From positions 62,001 through 126,000 of the forward strand of contig OW568901.1 of the NCBI GenBank assembly GCA_938743325.2: a DNA stretch of 64,000 nucleotides, read 5' to 3'. The translations under genes and the position numbers were made by a program. Positions 46,697 through 56,007 of the stretch are shown piece by piece; within the stretch, counting starts at the first letter, position 1; every line of letters begins with the position of its first letter. The notes below the pieces were generated by a model. It did not search any database. It saw nothing but the letters and a program-made list of their open reading frames with translations, and had not been told where the DNA came from. The DNA comes from Pycnococcus provasolii. Its lineage: Eukaryota > Chlorophyta > Pseudoscourfieldiophyceae > Pseudoscourfieldiales > Pycnococcaceae.

Positions 46697-48160
46697 CTAC
46701 CACGTCGCAACATCGCTGACATCCAACGCAACCGTGAGCGTCGCCTTTCGCTCACCCTCCACGCCACCTCGCTTCGGCGCACTCGACATATTGAGCGTGA
46801 GATCAGCCTTGCCCTTGCCAGATTTGGGGAAGGGAACTGTCACCGGAACGAGCCACTCGCGTACCCCCTCTCGCTTCAGTTCGCGCTCGTCGCGCACAGT
46901 CCCGAGACAGTCCTTTTCAGCACTCTCGCGGCGATTCTGCGGATATTTAGCAGGCTTGTCGAGCGGTGCACGTATCATCACGCCGTACGTATCCTTCGCG
47001 ACGTCGTAGCTGAGGCGCAGCGTGGGCGGTCGCTTGAAGGCACGGCGCACAAATTTGCCCGTTCCAAACGTGGGGAAGGGCAGGTCGTCGTCAGGGTACG
47101 AGGAGAGTGCCATTTCCGCACCCAGGCGCAGCGTCGATGGCGCCGTAGCGTTGGATGGGAACGCGAGCGCGGCATCGACGGTAAATGGCGAGACATGAAG
47201 CTTCGCACTTGTTTCGAGCAGGCTTGCTTGCCTGAGCAGCGGTACACTGCGCACGATTGGAAGTTCGTAGCGTCGTTGGCTTGGGGTGGTATCCGCGGCG
47301 GCAGCAGCAGCAGCAGCAGCAGGAGGAGTCGATGATGACGACGGTGGGGCGCTGCTGACAACATTGCCAACCACGACGTCGCTGACGATCGTGTGCCGAC
47401 ATCCCAGCCGCGCGTGCATCTTCTTCCCCTTCTTCTTCTTGCCGCAATCGTCGTCGTTGCCGTCCTTTTCTTTCGATGGAAGCCACGTATTGATGATTCC
47501 ACTGATGTCGGGCACATCCCATCCAGATCGCGGCGAATGTACCTCCAGCGTGAGCTCGTGTGCGTTCGCGCTCGAATTGGCAGGAACGCGGTACGTGTAC
47601 GACCAGTCGATTTCGGGCATTGACTTGTTCGCCTTCCGAAAGGCGGCATTGCGTCGGCTGACTGTCATGCTTGGGTAGAACCTCCCACGTTTGAAGTCTC
47701 CATGTAGTCGCAGCTTCGCGCGTTCACCCGACGGCGGTCCTCTCTTCGGCAGAAGCGGTGGTGTGGCGAACAGCGGCTGCTCGAGGTCGACATCCACGCC
47801 ATCAATTTTCACCTCCTTTGATGATCCCGTGGCGAAGTTGCGTACCATGTTCACGCCCGCCGAGACCACCGACGCGAGTCCGGCGGGTGACGTGCGCACG
47901 AAAAGTTTCTGCTGTTCGCGATTTGGCAGATCCCACTCGAATCCTGCATTTCCACGAATGGAGGTGCCCGTGAATTTGCACGCCGTTATGTCCGTCAGCT
48001 TCTTGGTGGGGAGACCAATTCCAAAAAGGCTCCAACTACCCGTCGTGGATGGCGACGAGATGGTTTCCACGCCAGTCGTCGCGCGCGTGCTCAGACGCAT
48101 CAGGTACGCCGGAGGCGACGACGAGGAGGAGGATGCTGATGATTTCTTCTCTTCTGACAT
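46697..48160 (-). CDS. Hypothetical protein, possible beta-rich membrane-associated protein
   Basis: From ATG 48160 (MSEEKKSSASSSSSS) the protein has 487 residues. The open frame extends further upstream but without an earlier ATG. After a Ser-rich leader it has many alternating hydrophobic/polar strands: WSLFGIGLPTKKLTDITACK, KLRLHGDFKRGRFYPSMTVS, HELTLEVHSPRSGWDV, AKLHVSPFTVDAALAF, TLRLGAEMALSS, PTLRLSYDVAKDTYGVMIRA, and the final KATLTVALDVSDVATW. This strand pattern would suit a beta-barrel or outer-envelope protein, but I recognise no family. An Ala run and a KKKKGKK stretch interrupt the middle. The 46425-46696 gap before it contains only simple sequence. Confidence 0.55.
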   Translation of the reverse strand: MSEEKKSSASSSSSSPPAYLMRLSTRATTGVETISSPSTTGSWSLFGIGLPTKKLTDITACKFTGTSIRGNAGFEWDLPNREQQKLFVRTSPAGLASVVSAGVNMVRNFATGSSKEVKIDGVDVDLEQPLFATPPLLPKRGPPSGERAKLRLHGDFKRGRFYPSMTVSRRNAAFRKANKSMPEIDWSYTYRVPANSSANAHELTLEVHSPRSGWDVPDISGIINTWLPSKEKDGNDDDCGKKKKGKKMHARLGCRHTIVSDVVVGNVVSSAPPSSSSTPPAAAAAAAAADTTPSQRRYELPIVRSVPLLRQASLLETSAKLHVSPFTVDAALAFPSNATAPSTLRLGAEMALSSYPDDDLPFPTFGTGKFVRRAFKRPPTLRLSYDVAKDTYGVMIRAPLDKPAKYPQNRRESAEKDCLGTVRDERELKREGVREWLVPVTVPFPKSGKGKADLTLNMSSAPKRGGVEGERKATLTVALDVSDVATW

Positions 48161-49839
48161 GATGACGGCGTTCGTCTTCGATGACGATGACGACGACGAC
48201 GGAGGTGGTGGATCGCGCCAGAAAATCAAAGAATGAAGCAGCGAGACTAAAAGGGTATCAACAGCCACGAGAGAAACGCGCGCGGATGCCTCGGATTGGT
48301 TTTCTTCTCTCTTCAGCTTCTGATCAAGAAGAATCTTAGACTGCCGAGAACGAGCACCAGCTTCCTCCCGAGATGGTGACGACGACGGCGGCGGAATTGG
48401 CAGCGACGACAAATTGGCAGCGGCGACGGCAATGGCGGTCCAATTTCACGAAAAATCGCCGAGGAACCGTTACTTATTACTTATCCGTCGATCTTATTAT
48501 TATTATGATCGAGTTTTAGTACCCCGGGTAGGGAAGAGGGAAGAGGGCGTGATGCCACGGAGGACTGGGGAAGGGGGGAGATTTCAGGGGAGCATTTAGT
48601 TATCCCCCCCCCCCCCCCGGGGAGGGATTTGCAGAAAATGTTTGTCGTTATCCAAAACGACAGAACCAAATTTGAGAGGTTTCGAGGAGCGCCTCCGGCC
48701 GGGGATCCCGGTCCGGTCGGACACAGTGGAAGATCATTCCCCCCCGAGCGTTGCGCGGGCCCTAACCACGCCCAGGTCTCTTGATTAAGAAAGCAAAATT
48801 TTTACAAAGTTTTACTTGCTTAAGGACCATTGGCGCGTCCGGCTCCTCACGGCGGAGAGAGCGCGGTGCACTCAAGCGTCCGCTCGCCGCGTATCTGCAG
48901 ACTGATCGACTTGAGAAGCACAACGTGCTTTTCATTGGCTTTCCGCACGCGTGAAAAGCGCGATTTGCTGCGATCAAACACTCGTTCTCTCAGATTGACT
49001 ACATGCCCGAGTTCTTACTGGCACGGGCAGCTTGGAAACTTGGTATCCGCAACTCCTGCGCAGACGGTCACTCGTTACAATCGACCCGACGTGACCCAGC
49101 GACCCAACGAGCTCACTTCGCACGTGGAAGATCATTGCGTCGGAATTCTTGACGCAGTACATCGCCATCTCACCACCACTCATGATGCGACGTGCATCGC
49201 CGCTCCGCAACTATCGCCGATCCGCACGTCACCTCACCTCTTCTTGGCGAGCGCGTCCGCACGCTCGCTGTCCGGATTCGCCGCTCGTCGCATCCCGTCT
49301 TTTACTCTGGCGCCATCGGCTGAGGCATCGCCCCTTTGGCATTCCTTCCGGCATTCCTCTGTTGCCTTGCCTTGGTTGGTGGGTCTCACGCCTGACTGGC
49401 CTGAGACTTGCTTTCTCCTCTTCGGCACGCTGCCGATGAGCCTCCACCTGTAAACGCAAAATCATCTCTTTCTTCTTGACGTCACACCTGCAGTTGTCGA
49501 TCCCCGTCTCACTCAAGAAGAAATCGTCTACCTGCTCATCCGCCTGTCGGGGTGGCACAGGGACAGGAGGGAGGTTTGCAACCCACGTGCCGTGAACGGC
49601 CACCAAGCCCATGACGTCACAATGTGGTGCACGCGCCCCTGTAACGATCCTTCTCGAGTAAACATTACACACCCTCTATCAGGGGGGATGATAAAATATC
49701 TTTGTTTTCTCGAAACCCTAGCTTGCTATCATAGGGGGGGTTGCCACGCAAGGGAACAATAAGGTGGCACCCCACCGTCCGGCCGCACCGCACCGGTTAA
49801 CCGGGTTGTCGCCGCCCCCTTTCCTGACGCTCCCCCATT
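48161..49839. other. Intergenic region, no confident gene
   Basis: The segment has a C run at 48606-48619 and several medium open frames on both strands (for example 48830-49453 plus and 49229-49672 minus). None has a recognisable domain or convincing start. Part may be old mobile-element DNA, but I cannot show that. Confidence 0.45.
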
Positions 49840-50804
49840 ATGGGCAACTCTTCCAGTAAGTTCCCGATGTCCACCGTCGGCAAGGCTCCCGCTGTCTCCG
49901 TCGGCGATACGCTCCCCTCATCCTGCGCTTTGGACGACTCCTTCAAGGGCCTCAACGCCGATGCTACGAAAAACGTGCTTGAATATGTTAAGGTAACGTG
50001 GTTTGTCATTTTTTGTTTTTGTGCTTTTGTTTGGTGGTGATGTGAACCCTGTTGGTGGTTTTGGTGGTTCTGGTGGTTCTGGTGATGGTGGTTGTGTTTT
50101 GTCGTTGTGGCTTTTGTGTGCGTTGTGGTGCAGTTTTGTTGTGTGTTTTGTGCTGCTTGTCTCATCTCACGGAGATATTATCTTCAACAGAAGCACGTAC
50201 TGACGTGACCACATGTGTCCCACGCATCACAAAACAAAAACAAAATCCAAAACAACAAACACAAACATCCTTTCACAACAGGGACGCAAGGTGATCCTCG
50301 TTGGTCTTCCCGGCGCCTTCACGCCAACCTGATCGTACGTCACCTTTCTCATCTGTCCTCAGTCTTCGTGAAAACCAAAATAGAACACTCACATGACTGA
50401 ATCACAACCACCTACACTACACATGCAGCACGTGCCAGGTCCCAGGCTATGTCAAGGGAGAGCAGAAGCTTGACAAGGCTGGGATCGACGAGGTGCTCGT
50501 CTTCTGCGTGAACGACGGCGCCGTCATGACCGCGTGGGGAAAGGAGATGATGATTGAGGACACCAAAGTGACGTTCATGGCGGACACGCGCATGGAAACC
50601 ACCAAGGCGCTCGGACTCGAGCTCGCTCACCCAGGACCCATGGGATTGCTCGGAAACACGCGGTGCAAGCGCTTCGCCATGTACCTCGACGACGGCGTCA
50701 TCAAGGTGATCAACGTCAGTGAGGCGGAGGATGACCCGGCGGGCGACGACAAGCCTGAGACGAGCTGCATCGAAAACATGCTCAAGGAGATTGCCGCGCT
50801 CTAA
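49840..50804 (+). CDS. Peroxiredoxin (PRX5/type II) with in-frame TGA at the peroxidatic position, probable selenoprotein
   Basis: Three exons join cleanly: 49840-49992, 50282-50334 and 50429-50804, with GT-AG introns of 289 and 94 bp. The product is 193 residues if TGA 50330-50332 is read through. Exon 2 gives GRKVILVGLPGAFTPT, then TGA; exon 3 continues STCQVPGYVKGEQKL, then VLVFCVNDGAVMTAWGKEM, LGNTRCKRFAMYLDDGVIK and ETSCIENMLKEI. In type II peroxiredoxins the residue after FTPT is the cysteine that attacks hydroperoxides, so the TGA replaces exactly that codon. Frame is kept on both sides, and TGA is a normal stop in neighbouring genes, so selenocysteine is the best reading. The late TSC matches the resolving cysteine. 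The N-terminus MGNSSSKF could be myristoylated. A SECIS element was not found with confidence. Confidence 0.82.
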
Positions 50805-51314
50805 ACGAGTGCACAGGCAGCGGTGAGATAAAGCAACGCGTGGCAGAGCAAGCCCTTCTTCTGAAACACGGCGAACATGACGCCCGCCGGTGAGAAAGTT
50901 CCTTCTACGGATTTCCGCGCGACTCGAGAGTTGCGTGGACTCATCGCGATTCGTGGCTGACGACACGGAGCACACAATTCTGCAGTGTTCAAGCTACCGT
51001 GGCCGTGACAAAAATAAGAACGTGCGTGTAACAAATGCCGCATTTCTTTGCGTTGCTTTTTATAAAAACAACTGCTGCACTTACTTCTCGTGAGCCTCTT
51101 TCTATCATATCCTAAGCGTGCTTTGCGTGCTGCTTTGCTTGTGCTAGTGCCACTCGTAGTGTGCTGCCGACTTGCCCAGTGCGTGCTCACATACATATAC
51201 ATGGAGCGGGAGGGACCACCGGTAAAAACACCCCCCCTCTGAGATCCAAAACATTTTTTTTCCTATTCACATTTTTTATTTTTGCTTGTGAGCTCGCCTG
51301 CATGCGTGCGTGAG
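50805..51314 (+). other. Peroxiredoxin 3' region, searched for SECIS
   Basis: The 3' flank should hold a SECIS hairpin if the peroxiredoxin is a selenoprotein. A weak candidate is 50951-51012: TGAC at 50958-50961, a stem CACGGAGC/GCTACCGTG with one bulge, an upper ACAC/GTGT stem, a terminal loop beginning AA (50976-50977) and GTGAC at 51005-51009. The lower helix is poor, so I do not call it. No other gene is seen in this stretch. Confidence 0.4.
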
Positions 51315-52023
51315 ATGGCGTACGTGTACGTGTGCTGTGCGTTTTTCCTGCTTCTCTCAACGCAGTTGGGAAACCTCAGAAGTCAAGTTCTCGCCGGCGA
51401 CGCGTCGACCATCACGAACGTCGAGCACATCACGACAGTCGAGTACGACGCGGAGGCGGAAGGTGCGGCGGGGAAGACGTGCACAGTCGGCCCGCTCGGG
51501 TGGACGTGCAACCCGAACGACACGCCTATTGTGGAAACGACGGACAAGTCGTACCCGACGGAGACGAACTTCGTGTACGAGCTGCAAGAGGAGTGCTGCA
51601 CGGAGGAGTGCGTGACGGAGAAGTTTGAGGCGGCGCGAGCGACCATCATACGCATGCAAAACCCAAGTCACGAGATTTACGTCGACCGCAAACTTGGCGT
51701 CGACACGTACGGCGTGAACCGAGAAGGTACCCGCAACAAGCCGTTCAAGACGTTGAGTCGCGCGTACTACTTCATCGATATGCTCAGATACGAGGTTCGT
51801 CTTTGCTCTGCGAACTTTGCATCGAGTCTTGACTTAGTCTCGCCTTTACTCACCTTCCTCGCGCGACAAACACACACGAACCAAAACGCCAACGACGCAA
51901 CGGCAGCTTGACAGCAACAACCGTGGTGACTACAAGTTGCCTCGTCCCGTTCAGCTGTGGATCAAGGACGACAACCCGCTCAGCTCGAAAGACGCGTATC
52001 ACGGACGCCTCATCTTGGACTGA
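51315..52023 (+). CDS. Secreted protein with DUF1565-like motif, two exons
   Basis: Exon 1 is 51315-51794 and exon 2 51907-52023, separated by a 112-bp GT-AG intron in phase 0; the joined product has 198 residues. The start MAYVYVCCAFFLLLSTQLGN is a signal peptide. The mature part has a Cys-rich segment (KTCTVGPLGWTCNPND, EECCTEECVTEKF). A stretch HEIYVDRKLGVDTYGVNREG followed by NKPFKTLSRA resembles the entry motif of DUF1565/pectate-lyase-like beta-helix proteins (Y-V-D ... G-x-D ... KPFKTL). The product stops after LWIKDDNPLSSKDAYHGRL, far shorter than a full beta-helix. Further 3' exons would be needed for a complete domain and are not seen before the convergent gene. Function unknown. 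Confidence 0.6.
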
Positions 52024-52135
52024 GCGAGAGCGCGTTCCTCGTCCTTCCTTCCCATTTGTTCATTGTACTGTAAGTGTATTTTGTTACAACAACCTCAACA
52101 AGTGTTTGTGTTTGTGTGTGTCTTGAAAAGCAACT

Positions 52136-52732
52136 TCACCACGCTCTAGGTATTTCAACCCACAGGTCGTGGACGGCACTGCTGACCGCCTTTTCCAGGA
52201 TGTCGAGAGAAATCCCCGCCAAGGGAACACCGCCAGGAAGCTCTTTTGCTGCGTTCCCTGAGGATGTTTGTTTCCCTCCTGAAGAAAGTGACGCAGCTTC
52301 GACAAGCATGGCGTTCGCGACATCTTCAAGCAAGTTTTCGTCGAGGTACGTGCCCGCCATTTGACGCAGAACGTGGATGATGTCAGAAACACCAATGACG
52401 CCATCCCCGTCAATATCGAGGAACTGCAGTAGGAACATGTACCTCCTTTGAGGCGACGCCGCGGGTGAGAAAGACGCCACGAGGTCACAGAACTCCTTGA
52501 AGTTGCTCCCATCTAAAATCACACAAAGTCTGTGCGACAGCGGGTTCAGCGCAACTTCAGGAATACGAACGAGTTCCTCCGCACCGAGGAAACCTTTGTG
52601 CGACTTATCGAGGGACCGGAAACGCCTATACAGACTCTCAATCTCACCCGCTGTCAAGATTGAGTCGCAGTACTTGTGCACCTCATCCACCTCGCTCTGC
52701 GTCAAATTCAACGTGCTCTGACTTATGCCCAT
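52136..52732 (-). CDS. Calcineurin B / CHP-like EF-hand protein
   Basis: The 198-residue protein from ATG 52732 begins MGISQSTLNLT, a good N-myristoylation signal as in calcineurin B and CHP proteins. The order EIESLYRRFRSLDKSHKGFL, RIPEVALNPLSHRLCVIL (the calcineurin-B RIPEL-x-x-NPL segment), FKEFCDLVASFSP, then RRYMFLLQFLDIDGDGVIGV is typical of the family. Only the EF-hand with DIDGDGVIGVSD (near residue 105) has a complete set of calcium ligands; the first (DKSHKGFLGAEE) is partial and the last pair is degenerate with a Ser/Gly insert. It should act as a regulatory subunit or adaptor that binds a partner helix. Calcineurin B itself usually has four good EF-hands, so a CHP-like role fits better. 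Confidence 0.75.
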   Translation of the reverse strand: MGISQSTLNLTQSEVDEVHKYCDSILTAGEIESLYRRFRSLDKSHKGFLGAEELVRIPEVALNPLSHRLCVILDGSNFKEFCDLVASFSPAASPQRRYMFLLQFLDIDGDGVIGVSDIIHVLRQMAGTYLDENLLEDVANAMLVEAASLSSGGKQTSSGNAAKELPGGVPLAGISLDILEKAVSSAVHDLWVEIPRAW

Positions 52733-53047
52733 ACTATCCTAGAAGAAACTATGGCGTTTTCGTGATTTCGTGGCGTTTTCGTGGTTTCGTGGCGTTTTTG
52801 GAGAAATTGGCGTTGGCAATGAGGAGGGAGGAGGAGGGCTGAGGAGATCAGGGGGAGGAGAGGGTTAGGGTTAGGGTTACTGGTTAGGGTTACTGGGTTA
52901 GGGTATGGGCTCCTTCTTCTCCGTCTTCTGAATTCTTCTTCTTCGAGTGGGTAAGTTTGAATGACACCTTGAATAGTCTATGAATAGATCCTATGCATTC
53001 CATTCAGAAGAGTACACGTGTTACAAGTTGAGTCAACAAAATTCATT
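52733..53047 (+). repeat. Intergenic region with telomere-like TTAGGG repeats
   Basis: Positions 52861-52907 read GGGTTAGGGTTAGGGTTACT, then GGTTAGGGTTACTGGGTTAG, so about five TTAGGG units with interruptions lie between the EF-hand gene and the RCC1 gene. At 52745-52800 a short GGCGTTTTCGTGRTTTCGT unit repeats about three times. No coding sequence. Confidence 0.8.
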
Positions 53048-54034
53048 TTACAAATCCGCACGCGTAACCCTGAATGGACCAGAGACGCCAGCGGGAGGGG
53101 CTTGGCCGTTCTCGTTTAGTCCCCAACACGCGATGCTGCCGTCGACTCGTAGCGCCAAAGAGTGGAGGTCACCCGCAGCGATTGCGACGAAGTTGCCCGG
53201 AACGCCAGCGGGAGGCGCCTGGCTGTCGCCGTTGCTTCCCCAGCACGCGATACTGCCATCGTCTCGTAGCGCCAAAGAGTGCTCATCACCCGCAGCGATT
53301 GCGACGAAGTTGCCCGGAACGCCAGCGGGAGGGGCTTGGCCGTGGTTGTTATCGCCCCAGCATGCAACACTCCCGTCGCGCCGAAGCGCCAAAGAGTGCT
53401 CACCACATGCGGCGATTGCGACGAAGTCACCCGGAACGCCGTCGGGAGGGGCTTGGTCGTCCTCGTTGCTTCCCCAGCACGCGATACTGCCGTCGACTCG
53501 TAGCGCCAAAGAGTGCGCATCACCCGCAGCGATTGCGACGAAGTTGCCCGGAACGCCAGCGGGAGGGGCTTGGCCGTTGCCGTTCAGTCCCCAACACGCG
53601 ATGCTGCCGTCGACTCGTAGCGCCAAAGAGTGAACACCACCCGCATCGATTGCGACGAAGTTGCCCGGAATGCCGTCGGGAGGCGCCCTGCCGCGATCGT
53701 TGACGCCCCAGCACGCGATAGTGCCGTCGACTCGTAGCGCCAAAGAGTGCGCAAAACCCGCAGCGATTGCGACGAAGTTGCCCGGAACGCCGTCGGGAGG
53801 CGCTTGGCCGTTGCCGTTGCTTCCCCAGCACGCGATGCTGCCGTCGACTCGTATCGCTGACGAGGTACCTCCTACGTCAAAATAGCCGCCACCTGCTGCG
53901 AGCAATCCATTTGCCTTTCGCGCGGCTTGTTTCCGCTCCCGCACCTTGTGTAATCTACGTTCACGCTGGTAGTTGACGAAGACACGCAGGGCATCGTACG
54001 CGAGAGACACCAATGACTCGGAGCCTGGTGTCAT
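53048..54034 (-). CDS. Seven-repeat RCC1-like beta-propeller protein
   Basis: The 328-residue product (ATG 54034) has an N-terminal helical segment (residues 1-48, basic, VNYQRERRLHKVRERKQAAR) and then seven 39-residue repeats with consensus VPGNFVAIAAGDEHSLALR followed by VDGSIACWGSNGNGQAPP. This is the RCC1/ATS1 repeat, and seven copies would close a complete propeller. Repeats are nearly identical in DNA (117-bp period), unlike classical RCC1. That argues for recent array expansion and against a conserved Ran exchange role. It is a different subfamily from the short RCC1 genes at 3-10 kb. Binding function is unknown. Confidence 0.85.
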   Translation of the reverse strand: MTPGSESLVSLAYDALRVFVNYQRERRLHKVRERKQAARKANGLLAAGGGYFDVGGTSSAIRVDGSIACWGSNGNGQAPPDGVPGNFVAIAAGFAHSLALRVDGTIACWGVNDRGRAPPDGIPGNFVAIDAGGVHSLALRVDGSIACWGLNGNGQAPPAGVPGNFVAIAAGDAHSLALRVDGSIACWGSNEDDQAPPDGVPGDFVAIAACGEHSLALRRDGSVACWGDNNHGQAPPAGVPGNFVAIAAGDEHSLALRDDGSIACWGSNGDSQAPPAGVPGNFVAIAAGDLHSLALRVDGSIACWGLNENGQAPPAGVSGPFRVTRADL

Positions 54035-54429
54035 TTTGACGAGTGAGCCTGACGCCGTGAGAATGACGCGTGAGAAATGAGAAGAAACAGGCGCGAGGAA
54101 ACAAGAGTGGGCGCGAGGGTAGGATTAGGGCATTAGGGTGTTAGGGTTAGGGTTAAAATTAGGGTTACCCCTCTCCTCTCCGGTTTCGTGTTCTCCGCCG
54201 CTTTCGCCATCCGGCGATCGCACCCATTGAGGCATTGTTGTGATTGGCCTCGGTGTCCTCTCTTTTTTAAAAGAGGTCAGCTTATTAATAAGCTTGCTCT
54301 CCTCTCCTCGAAGGTACCTCTCGTTAAGTTTTAAAAGTGCTCTTTCATTTCTTTTCATTTCTTGGCCATCTATCTTTTCTTTTCTTGGCCATCTTATCTT
54401 TCAGGTGCAAGCAGTATCATCTCGGGAAG
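54035..54429 (+). other. Intergenic region with telomere-like repeats
   Basis: Positions 54122-54170 contain TTAGGGCATTAGGGTGTTAG then GGTTAGGGTTAAAATTAGGG, about six degenerate TTAGGG units. The remaining sequence has short TTTCTTTTC runs near 54345-54400 just before the glycosyltransferase start and no gene. Confidence 0.75.
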
Positions 54430-55911
54430 ATGGCCTCATCTTACACCGTGGTGTTTGGCTCCACAGTATTCAAGAAGAAGAAGAAGAAGTCTCTGAAGTC
54501 TCTGAACAGTCTTTCTTTGTTTTTCGTCGTGTGTGGTTTTGCGTCTCTGCTTTCATGCCCACGGGCTGCATACGGCTTTGACCAAGACCAGGTCCATTTA
54601 AGGTTAAGACCTTCCTTCAGACGCCTCTTGAAAGAAGTCGTTCCATCCATGGATGTCGCTCCCATGATGACGAGATGGTCGGCGCAGAGTACACAGCAGC
54701 AGCAGCAGCGGCCTTCTTGGCAGCAGAGAAGGTCAACGCTCGCTCTTCTCGGGTCGTTGTTACCGAGCAAGTCGTCAGTCACCAAGCCCGTCGGACACGC
54801 CAAGTACGCCGTCGGATTCTTCCACAAATTCCGACCGCCGCCGTGGGGAGGGGGAAACCAGTTCCTGCTCGCACTCAGACAACAGCTCGTGGACCTCGAC
54901 ATCGCCGTGTTCGAGGCGGCCAACTTCACGTTTCGACCACCCGCCAGCACCAAGGAGTCGTACAACCTGAGCCCGCCACGATCCAACGCGAAAGCAACCA
55001 TGGACGTCGTCTACCTCGCAAACGCAATCACGTTCGACAAAAAACTGCGCGCGGAAATGCTTGGATCATCCGCCTCCAAGCTCTTCAAAGTCATACCGCC
55101 GCTCGTGCACAGACTTGACGGGCCGTACTACGCCGCACGCTTCGAGCGCGATCCGCGCGTCGAAGGAAGCAAACCATGGCGCGCCAAGGAGGATGACGAC
55201 GTGTACCGCATCAACAGGAAATTCGCGTGCGCAACCGTGTACCAGAGCAAGTGGAGCATGGACATGAACAAGATGCTTGGATACACGCCAGTGGAACCCG
55301 TGCGCATCATACCGAACGCCGCCGATCCGTCCATCTTTCACAGCAACGGGCGAACGCACTGGGAAGACACGCCGCACATGGCGGCATCGTCCAGCAGCAG
55401 TAGCGACACGCGCGTGCGCGTCGTGACGTCCGCGTGGAGCGACGGAAAACGCAAGGGGTACGACACGCTACAGTGGCTGGACAGCAACCTCGACTTCACC
55501 AAGTACAAGCTTGAGCTGTACGGCCGGCCGAGCATGGGAAGCCGCTTCAAGAATGTCATCGTGCGCAAACCCGTCACGTCCGAGGAGCTTGCCGTCGAGC
55601 TGCGCGAGTCGTTCGACATCTTCCTGACGCCGAGCCGCCTCGAACCGTGCAGCAATAGCGTCGTGGAGGCGCTTGCGAGCGGCTTGCCCGTCGTGTACCA
55701 GCGTGGCAGCGGGCACGACGAGCTCGTCATGAATGGAGGACTTGGCTTCGACGTTAAGGAGGAACTTCCCGACATTCTCGATCGCATCGTCGACTCGTAC
55801 ACGAGCTTTCAGGGCAACATCTCGGTGACGACCATCGAGAAGGTGGCGGAGGCTTACAGCGAGGTGTTCGGCTACTGCTACAGAGAGTACCTGAAGCGAA
55901 AGCCGCACTGA
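54430..55911 (+). CDS. Glycosyltransferase, GT4/group 1 type, membrane anchored
   Basis: From ATG 54430 the protein has 493 residues. A lysine-rich start (KKKKKK) followed by a hydrophobic stretch (SLSLFFVVCGFASLLSC, residues about 27-43) suggests a type II signal anchor facing the Golgi or ER lumen. The C-terminal half is a GT-B domain: VRIIPNAADPSIFHSNG near 296, then RVVTSAWSDGKRKGYDTLQW, YKLELYGRP, NVIVRKPVTSEELAVEL, and FDIFLTPSRLEPCSNSVVEA with ALASGLPVVYQRGSGHDELV. The EPCSNSVVE stretch is the E-x7-E nucleotide-sugar motif of this family. The first domain (residues about 115-290) has GGGNQFLLALRQQL as the loop near the acceptor site. Donor and acceptor are not identifiable. Confidence 0.85.
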   Translation: MASSYTVVFGSTVFKKKKKKSLKSLNSLSLFFVVCGFASLLSCPRAAYGFDQDQVHLRLRPSFRRLLKEVVPSMDVAPMMTRWSAQSTQQQQQRPSWQQRRSTLALLGSLLPSKSSVTKPVGHAKYAVGFFHKFRPPPWGGGNQFLLALRQQLVDLDIAVFEAANFTFRPPASTKESYNLSPPRSNAKATMDVVYLANAITFDKKLRAEMLGSSASKLFKVIPPLVHRLDGPYYAARFERDPRVEGSKPWRAKEDDDVYRINRKFACATVYQSKWSMDMNKMLGYTPVEPVRIIPNAADPSIFHSNGRTHWEDTPHMAASSSSSSDTRVRVVTSAWSDGKRKGYDTLQWLDSNLDFTKYKLELYGRPSMGSRFKNVIVRKPVTSEELAVELRESFDIFLTPSRLEPCSNSVVEALASGLPVVYQRGSGHDELVMNGGLGFDVKEELPDILDRIVDSYTSFQGNISVTTIEKVAEAYSEVFGYCYREYLKRKPH

Positions 55912-56007
55912 TTCTAAGTATATTTCGTTTAAAACACGCTTTTGATCAAATTTGTCACAATAAAAGAGAACAAGAATTATTATCACGAACGAAAAACAAG
56001 GTTGTAT

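Noticed and set aside
48830-49453. Medium-sized open frame (207 codons) in the 48-49.8 kb gap
   Set aside because: No domain, Arg/Ser/His-rich composition typical of chance frames in GC-rich DNA, and competing frames on the other strand.
50951-51012. Candidate SECIS element for the peroxiredoxin
   Set aside because: TGA, apical AA and GA are present but the lower helix does not pair well and the core-to-AA spacing is slightly long; kept only as a weak candidate.
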